Assembly: GCA_002420235.1 (NCBI GenBank)
Contig: DIHQ01000046.1
Span: 1,054-15,926 of the forward strand
Source of the DNA: Flavobacteriales bacterium UBA5692
GTDB taxonomy: Bacteria > Bacteroidota > Bacteroidia > Flavobacteriales_D > Sanyastnellaceae
Direction of reading: 5' to 3'
Length of the DNA stretch: 14,873 bases
The notes beneath the pieces were generated by a model that saw only the letters and a list, made by a program, of their open reading frames with translations, ran no database searches and had not been told where the DNA came from. Below, in pieces: positions 14,737-14,873 of the stretch; the first letter of the stretch is position 1; each line of letters starts with the position of its first letter. Both the position numbers and the translations under genes were made by a program.

Positions 14737-14873
14737 TCAGTTTTTACTTCGGCCGATGGTATTTCCACCTCTGCGTGCACCGGCTGCAGCACCCTGCATT
14801 CGGCCTGCTGCCGCATCCTTGCCTTTATTCATGGCATCCTTTGCACGATCCTGAATGGACTTACTATCCTCTC
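14737..14873 (-). CDS. C-terminal end of an unidentified gene, 5'-truncated by the window edge
   Basis: An open frame enters from the right edge and stops with TGA at 14739-14737, giving the last 44 residues of a protein. The segment is rich in Ala, Gly, Lys and Arg, with KDAMNKGKDAAAGRMQGAAA followed by GARRGGNT, and ends RSKN. It lies 49 bp upstream of ompH on the same strand, so it is probably in that operon. In many Bacteroidetes this place is held by another ompH copy or bamA. The tail does not look like a BamA end, which should be an aromatic-ending beta strand, nor like a typical OmpH end. I do not recognise it. Reality as a gene rests on the open frame, strand and position only. Confidence 0.5.
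   Translation of the reverse strand, partial: EDSKSIQDRAKDAMNKGKDAAAGRMQGAAAGARRGGNTIGRSKN

Noticed and set aside
1..14873. Mobile element, phage, CRISPR, toxin-antitoxin or defence system
   Set aside because: Every substantial open stretch is accounted for by a recognisable housekeeping or envelope gene; there is no transposase, integrase, nuclease, direct-repeat array or small paired gene set.

Overview
The window looks like a stretch of core chromosome from a free-living, probably aquatic member of the Bacteroidetes, most likely a Flavobacteriales-type genome of about 50 percent GC. The evidence is family content and style rather than a marker gene: a DsbD of the Bacteroidetes type, an OmpH/Skp gene directly upstream of murI, an MMPL/RND exporter with the sequence GVPNCIYLINKYH, A-rich or absent Shine-Dalgarno sequences, and TAnnTTTG-like promoter boxes lying almost on top of start codons. 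I see no RNA gene, insertion sequence, CRISPR array, phage gene or attachment site. Intergenic DNA is scarce; the longest gap is 140 bp.

Layout. (1) Bases 1-3676, minus strand: an operon of a large RND/MMPL exporter, rfbA (dTDP-glucose synthesis) and a polyprenyl diphosphate synthase that runs off the left edge; rfbA and the synthase share an ATGA overlap. (2) Bases 3677-3816: a divergent promoter region. (3) Bases 3817-8186, plus strand: lpd (dihydrolipoyl dehydrogenase), pabB-type aminodeoxychorismate synthase, tilS (tRNA-Ile lysidine synthase) and a yhhQ-type queuosine-precursor transporter, tightly packed or overlapping. (4) Bases 8245-10686, plus strand: a long DsbD-type transmembrane thiol-disulfide reductase whose periplasmic N-terminal domain is duplicated. 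(5) Bases 10757-13378, plus strand: gmhA, a divergent comM/yifB AAA+ gene, and a gamma-carbonic-anhydrase-like protein, the last two joined by an ATGA overlap. (6) Bases 14873-13368, minus strand: the tail of an unidentified gene, ompH and murI. murI converges on, and overlaps by 11 bp, the gamma-carbonic-anhydrase gene.

Themes. Envelope building recurs: sugar nucleotide (rfbA), heptose (gmhA), isoprenoid carrier or quinone side chain, D-glutamate for peptidoglycan (murI), outer-membrane protein chaperone (ompH), RND export and periplasmic disulfide chemistry. The other genes are housekeeping: 2-oxoacid dehydrogenases, folate synthesis, and two enzymes or transporters serving anticodon position 34 of tRNA.

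I did not find a convincing undescribed multi-gene system. The observations most worth checking are the duplicated six-cysteine DsbD alpha domain, the shortened TilS with an altered motif, the divergent ComM, and promoter boxes that predict leaderless transcripts.
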